Shown: positions 7,450 through 11,485 of the stretch, piece after piece
How positions within the stretch are numbered: the first letter of the stretch is position 1
Layout of the letters: each line of letters begins with the position of its first letter
Assembly: GCA_009663005.1 (NCBI GenBank)
Contig: CM018909.1
Location: 17,121,124-17,132,608 of the forward strand
DNA from: Actinidia chinensis
Lineage: Eukaryota > Streptophyta > Magnoliopsida > Ericales > Actinidiaceae
Length of the DNA: 11,485 bases
Direction of reading: 5' to 3'
Position numbers and translations under genes: made by a program
The notes under the pieces: model-generated
What the model saw: the letters and a program-made list of their open reading frames with translations, nothing else
Told to the model about the DNA's origin: nothing
The model's database searches: none

Positions 7450-7800
7450 AGACCGTACGTCGGAACTATTCTGAGAAACGGCTCTTCGACGGTCAGAGTT
7501 AAAGACAGAAAAGTGTAGTAGAGAAAGAAAGGAAAGTGTATGTCTAAGTTATAATAGCACCAAAACGCGTATTCTGAGTGAGAACAACAGTTCTCCTTTA
7601 TAGTTTAGCTAGGCGTGTTGTGCCTGACGCGCTAGATGTCTTACGCAAGACAGACTGTAACTCGGACACGTGCTCGTACTTGTCAGCGTCTGTGTTAGTA
7701 CTAGTGAGTAGGGCTGGTTGATACAGCCTATGCTCCCTACGGCCTGGCTAATAGCTTGTCACATGCAGTTGAAGTGTCCTTCCAGGCGTGGGGTTGTAAG
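7450..7800 (-). mobile_element. Probable LTR-type promoter fragment, perhaps Ty3/gypsy
   Basis: Read on the minus strand, a TATA box ACTATAAAGG (7604-7595) is followed by a CT-rich leader (about 7550-7510) and TCTGACCGTCGAAGAG (7497-7482). A similar CTGACnGTCGGAG phrase near the end of U5 is known from plant Tat/Ogre-type gypsy LTRs. TGCGTAAGAC (about 7652-7643) upstream resembles stress-type promoter elements. Both ends and any TG...CA boundary are uncertain, and no pol domain is visible nearby, so this may be a solo or non-autonomous remnant. A TGGCGCC-containing string (7408-7414) resembles gypsy primer-binding sites but lies on the opposite strand. Confidence 0.35.
7595..7604 (-). promoter_or_regulatory. 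Candidate TATA box
   Basis: On the minus strand ACTATAAAGG precedes a purine-start, CT-rich leader, as in plant LTR promoters. It lies about 100 bp before the U5-like GACCGTCG motif, a plausible R/U5 length. Support is by pattern only. Confidence 0.35.
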
Positions 7801-7924
7801 AAGGAACTTTGTTACCGGAGAAAATTTTATAAAGAACCCACCGTCTCAGTAAACACCGAAAGGAGCTTTTATAATTTTCAAACAAAACATTTTTTGAAAC
7901 AAAACCAAATGGTTTGAAATTAGG

Positions 7925-8260
7925 GGTTTTATGAACCTTCACTTTGTTTACTTATGCAGTCACCCAGTGGTTTGGCAAGAAAACAACTCCTGTAGACTAA
8001 TGGACTGCCAAAAGCTCTCTTTGGAAGCATGCACTCACGCAGCACAGAACGAGAGGCTGCCGCCAAGAGTAATAGTGCAAGTCCGCTTCTTCGAGCAGCT
8101 CCACCTAAGGACTTCCATTGCCGGCTGCTTTTTAGTCTCCGACGACTCGAGAAGCGGCTTGGTGGGAGTCCACCGAAGGAGGAGGAGGGTGGGCCACGGG
8201 CCACGACCATGAGCGACAGAAAGGGTGAAGTGGGGATGGATTAGCGTGGGAGTGGTTTTT
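7925..8260. other. GC-rich block, open on both strands, unidentified
   Basis: This stretch is clearly GC-richer than the DNA around it. It carries three overlapping open frames: 7931-8212 plus (93 codons), 7929-8210 minus (93 codons) and 8029-8244 plus (71 codons, ending KGEVGMD and stop). None contains a domain I recognise. The plus 8029 frame has ordinary-looking composition ([14 protein letters not shown]), and the minus frame is Ser/Arg/Leu-rich. Mutual overlap and GC-rich composition explain openness without coding. It could be a fragment of a host exon, organellar DNA or a repeat. The right edge falls sharply into AT-rich DNA at about 8262. Confidence 0.35.
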
Positions 8261-8261
8261 G

Positions 8262-8885
8262 GAGTAACAATTCTTTTTGGGTGGTTTGTAATTTTTCGTC
8301 TTTACGAGGTTTTTTTTATCGTTTGTTGGATTAAGATATTTTTATTTTTAATTCATTCTCTTAACAAGAGAAATTAAAAAAATACTTAAAATTTTTACAA
8401 TAATAATATATAAATTATTTTTATTTAAAAAAAATGTTTTTCGTTAATATTTTTTTAAATTACAGAAAAAGTTTATATTTTTGGAATCCTCTTGTCCAAG
8501 AAAATTTTAACTAAAAATATAAAACATTTTAATCAACCAATATAAAAAAAACAAAAGAAAAGTCAAACTCAAAAACAGATAAATCCAATTATTTTTAAGA
8601 AAATAAAATTAATATCTTAAAATTAATTTCAATTGTTGTCTCCATCACGTGTACAGCTATTCCCCATAAGCCAAGGCACAAGAAGTTCAATTTTCTTCCC
8701 TCTAGATTCGAGGTGTACATTGTTCTATTGATTAAGGTTTGTTATAGAAATAATGTTGGAAAACGATGTTCAAATATATAATTTACATGGTCATGGTGTA
8801 ATCTATGTATTTTAATATCACACCGTCCACTGATTCTTACAAATAATAGTTCAATTCATTGATTCAATAGTTAAATGCCCCTCAA
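8262..8885. other. AT-rich intergenic DNA with no visible gene
   Basis: Long A and T runs dominate up to about 8630, with no open frame worth reporting. From 8640 to the gap the sequence is more mixed and includes a CACGTG hexamer (8647-8652) of no clear context. I see no gene, RNA or complete repeat here. Confidence 0.7.
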
Positions 8886-8985
8886 NNNNNNNNNNNNNNN
8901 NNNNNNNNNNNNNNNNNNNNNNNNNNNNNNNNNNNNNNNNNNNNNNNNNNNNNNNNNNNNNNNNNNNNNNNNNNNNNNNNNNNNN
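8886..8985. other. Assembly gap, 100 N
   Basis: The stretch is exactly 100 N, the customary placeholder for a scaffold gap of unknown size. The real distance, order and even orientation of the two flanks rest on scaffolding only. It directly abuts a probable LTR fragment, which may be why assembly failed. Confidence 0.98.
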
Positions 8986-9172
8986 GACCATCGTAAAGTT
9001 TGATTGTGCGGCAACAAAGAATTAGGTTGTTCTTCTCATTGCTTAAATATATACAAGAGAAGAAAAAAAAAAATTACAATAAACCCATAACTATTAAACC
9101 TAGATTACATTGAGTGAATATAATAATCACCTAATTAATACATAAATTACAGTTATTACCCCCAACTTAACA
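8986..9172 (-). mobile_element. Probable copia-type LTR fragment cut by the gap
   Basis: On the minus strand the sequence starts TGTTAAGTTGGGGGTAAT at 9172. It continues through an AT-rich stretch to GTATATATTTAAG (9054-9042), a TATA-like box, then CAATGAGAAGAACAACCTAA, which resembles the leader just after the TATA in many plant copia LTRs. It runs into the gap, so the other LTR end and any internal region are missing. GTGGG (9173-9177) would be the flanking target copy if this is a true LTR start. No polypurine tract precedes it on that strand, so it would be a 5' or solo LTR. Confidence 0.4.
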
Positions 9173-10364
9173 GTGGGATACACCTAGAATACAAAATGAG
9201 TTTAAAAGCAAAGCAATGGCTATCGCACTATAATCGATCCTGAGTAAATAGGAGAGAAAATGGAAAGTGAGTGTGGTATGGTGTGTGGAAAAGAAGGGAA
9301 AATCAAGCGGTTCGTTCTACGCCTCTAATTGAGATATGTTTTATAATTGATGACCTTTGAGACCTTTCAAATTATGATCAATATTGTGGTATGAATATGA
9401 TTTGGGTTATATAACCTTATTAGTCTTGGCTTTGAGTCTTGATAATATGTTAATAGACTACAATTGAGTTTTCAATGGGAAAAATAAACTGAATCTGGGT
9501 TAGCTTACTGACCCGCTTGTACTCTTTCTGGTCATAACTAGCCCTCATCACTTGGATTGAGTGAGACCACCACGATTAGAACTAGGACTTCATTGCACTT
9601 CAATTTGGTCATAATCTCACCCAAATCGGAGTTCCAAATGAGGGAGATATGGATGGTTTAAAGTTGACACACAGAATCTGTTTCCAAACCTGTTCTGGAA
9701 CTTTGGGATTAGCCACTTTGGTAGATCTTATCCTAAGTCTTAGTTGGACCGGTTAAACAATATGTGTTGTGTCGGTATGCTTGTGTAGGGTAATAAGTTG
9801 TTGGACAAAGTGTTTTGTTGAACCTAAGGTGAGTTATTATTATATATTGGATACATTCTTTTCAAATTGTTTAAAGTGAATTGATATGTTATGTTAACTT
9901 CTCTTTTGCTGTGTTTTGGAAAGCTATAGGTCCTGGATATCTATATGTTCCAAATTAAATGTTTAGACATATTAGTGCCATCCTCATTTAGTCCGCTACT
10001 AGGGGACAGTAAGCTTTGTTGTAAGCACTATATGGAGATGGTCTCCCCTTGCCATTACAATTGGCTTTAATATGTTTGAGATCCAGTATCCACCAGTTAT
10101 CCCATTGTAGATGGATTGAAAATTAAATCTTCTACTATTAAATATTATACTAGTAATGGCCTGTGTCCCATGGGGCAAAAAAAGAAACAAACTTCTAAAC
10201 TTAGCTTACTCGTTAAATTTTTTACAACTTGAAAACTGATAAGATAGAAAGTCAGAATAAAGACAAACATGCTACCATATACGAAGAGATAATTTGCTAC
10301 AAAATGGGAATAATTAAAAATGATAATGATTTTGAAAAGTGTTGCCTATTTTGGAAGAAATGAG
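9173..10364. other. Non-coding, repeat-derived DNA
   Basis: There is no convincing open frame; the minus frame at 9999-10190 has 63 codons without a recognisable motif. The stretch 9525-9720 contains GGTCATAA twice (9530, 9609) and a CAAATCGGAGTTCCAAATGA phrase (9622-9641). Such phrases are common in LTRs of plant Ty3/gypsy chromoviruses, so a decayed LTR is possible. No boundaries can be set. The remainder shows nothing specific. Confidence 0.4.
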
Positions 10365-10552
10365 GGCAAGATAATGGGTGTTTTAGTTTTTCTTCTCTGG
10401 TGTGGGTCCTACTCCCCTCTAAAAACATGATTTCATGGATCAAATGCCAGTTTTAGGGTTTTTTTGCCATTGGATCAACCAACCTTTTGGGCGCCCACAC
10501 CTTTGAGAATAAGAAAATAATATGTTTTTTGGGGGAGAAAAATAGTCTCACG
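10365..10552 (+). repeat. Fold-back-containing dispersed repeat, copy 1
   Basis: This copy is related, in direct orientation, to 11211-11396. Its core has GGTGTGGG (10399-10406) and the inverted CCCACACC (10494-10501), with outer ends 103 bp apart. Inside lie an ATGGATCA piece, a TTTTAGGGTTTTTTT run and CCATTGGATCAACC. Similarity to the other copy extends beyond the inverted ends on both sides (GTTTTTAGTTTTT-like to the left; a GAGAAAAATAG-like string to the right). It may be a MITE-type element or part of a larger repeat. Confidence 0.6.
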
Positions 10553-11210
10553 TGAAATCTCATTCAATGGATTAACTCCAAATGAATTCCAACCGTAGAT
10601 AGTGAGAGATGGTTTTGGAAGATTCAAAACTATTGTGCTTGAATATTATAGAAGATAAGTTTGGAATATTCAAATATTTGGTTTTCTTATAATATAGATT
10701 TTTTTTTTTTTTTTTTTTTTTGTCCTTATTTGATAAATTTATATTTTAAATATTCATTTTTACATTTTACAAACATATTTTTTTATTACGACCATGAGGA
10801 TAAATTACTTTCAATAATATATATAAAAAAGTTTCTATTAAAGAAAAATGAATGTATGAAAATCATTTCCTTTTTTTTGGCTAATTTTTTTTAATTGCAT
10901 TTTTGCTTTAACACTTTTCTCCACCATTTCCCACCTTTTATATTGTCTTTAGTGAAATTTTTTGTTAAAACGATTAATCAATATTTTATACTTTCACTTC
11001 TCTTGAGAAAAGGGTCTAAAAATATAAACAAGTATCTATTTAAGAGAAAGTTCACTAAAAAAATGAAAAAAACTCTTTTTTATCTCTAAATTAAATATTT
11101 TTTTTTTTTTTCTAATTTTATTTTTTAATTAAAACACTCTTTTCGGCAAAAAACTAAAATAAAATTAAGTTTGATCCATTACTAAAAAAAATCATTAAAT
11201 ACAAAAAAAA
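10553..11210. other. Extremely AT-rich spacer between the two repeat copies
   Basis: A run of 23 T (10699-10721), another of about 15 T (11098-11112) and many shorter A/T runs fill this stretch. Open frames at 10661-10894 and 10895-11089 encode almost only Phe, Ile, Lys, Leu and Asn and reflect composition, not genes. The T runs could be tails of minus-strand retroposons, but no SINE or LINE body is visible next to them. Confidence 0.7.
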
Positions 11211-11396
11211 TAGGGAAAAGAATGTGTGTTTTTAGTTTTTTTATGTTAGGTGTGGTGTCCCACTAAAAAATGAATCCATGGGTAAAAAAATATGCCACAC
11301 TTTAGGAGTTTTTTTTTGTCCATTGGCTCACAACCTATGTGAGCCCCACACCTTGAGAGAAGAAAGTGACATTTTTGTTCGGAAAAAATAGGTCCC
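11211..11396 (+). repeat. Fold-back-containing dispersed repeat, copy 2
   Basis: This is the diverged direct partner of 10365-10552. GGTGTGG (11249-11255) and CCACACC (11346-11352) are inverted ends 104 bp apart, almost the same spacing as in copy 1. The interior again has ATCCATGG, a long T run after TTTAGGAG and CCATTGGCTCACAACC. The right flank GGAAAAAATAG corresponds to GAGAAAAATAG of copy 1. By eye roughly two thirds of positions agree, so the duplication is old. Confidence 0.6.
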
Positions 11397-11414
11397 TCAG
11401 GCAAGTTCTAAAAA

Positions 11415-11485
11415 CACTAGGCGTTACATCGTGGCGGGGCCGGGAGGGGCCTAATAGCGGCTAGCGGCCGCCTAGGCGGCGGGCC
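11415..11485. mobile_element. GC-rich palindromic edge of a further repeat, cut by the window end
   Basis: After AT-rich DNA, composition switches abruptly at ACTAGGCG (11417-11424) to GC-rich sequence. GCCGCCTAGGCGGC (11467-11480) is a perfect 14-bp palindrome. CTAGGCG occurs at both 11418 and 11472, and GCGGCTAGCGGCCGC surrounds it. Short CTAGGCG-type repeats of this sort occur in non-autonomous DNA elements of plants, possibly hAT-like, but the rest lies outside the window, so the family is not established. Confidence 0.35.

Noticed and set aside
10661..11089. Two plus-strand frames of 77 and 64 codons
   Set aside because: They are translated poly-T and AT-rich sequence, nearly all Phe, Ile, Lys, Leu and Asn, with no gene features.
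11464..11471. NotI site GCGGCCGC suggesting cloning vector at the end
   Set aside because: The surrounding sequence is a natural-looking GC-rich palindromic repeat, with no recognisable vector or linker sequence next to it.

Overview
This looks like nuclear DNA of a flowering plant: repeat-rich intergenic sequence with no intact host gene that I can support. The evidence is a long but badly decayed Ty1/copia retrotransposon with plant-specific features, further LTR-like and fold-back remnants, long A/T homopolymers and a 100-N scaffold gap. The species cannot be named from the sequence.

Layout. Positions 1-6575 are the 3' part of one plus-strand Ty1/copia element of the Sirevirus (SIRE/Maximus-type) lineage. 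In order it holds the end of gag with a destroyed zinc knuckle, protease, GAG-pre-integrase and integrase, reverse transcriptase, RNase H, a 1.3-kb spacer, four polypurine tracts, and a 3' LTR of about 1455 bp. The 5' LTR, primer-binding site and most of gag lie left of the window. Every reading frame is broken many times. The domain order gag-PR-IN-RT-RH defines Ty1/copia; the repeated polypurine tracts and the LTR blocks point to Sirevirus. Two parts deserve attention: a decayed antisense reading frame in the spacer (about 3600-4125, minus) and a tandem array with a period near 51 bp in U3, just upstream of the LTR TATA box.

Positions 6576-8260 are GC-richer, unrecognised repeat-like DNA. 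They include a likely minus-strand LTR-type promoter (about 7450-7800) and a block at about 7930-8245 that is open on both strands. Positions 8261-8885 are AT-rich with no gene. Positions 8886-8985 are an assembly gap. Right of it is a probable minus-strand copia-type LTR fragment (8986-9172), then non-coding, retroelement-like DNA to about 10300.

Positions 10365-11396 hold two diverged direct copies of a small repeat whose core carries inverted GGTGTGG/CCACACC ends about 103 bp apart, separated by very AT-rich DNA. The last 70 bases turn abruptly GC-rich, with a perfect 14-bp palindrome, and are probably the edge of another mobile element cut off by the window.

No functional gene set is present. 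The genes of the Sirevirus once formed one replication unit (packaging, cDNA synthesis, integration), now dead. I found no evidence of a new working system. The antisense frame and the paired fold-back repeats are the least explained structures.
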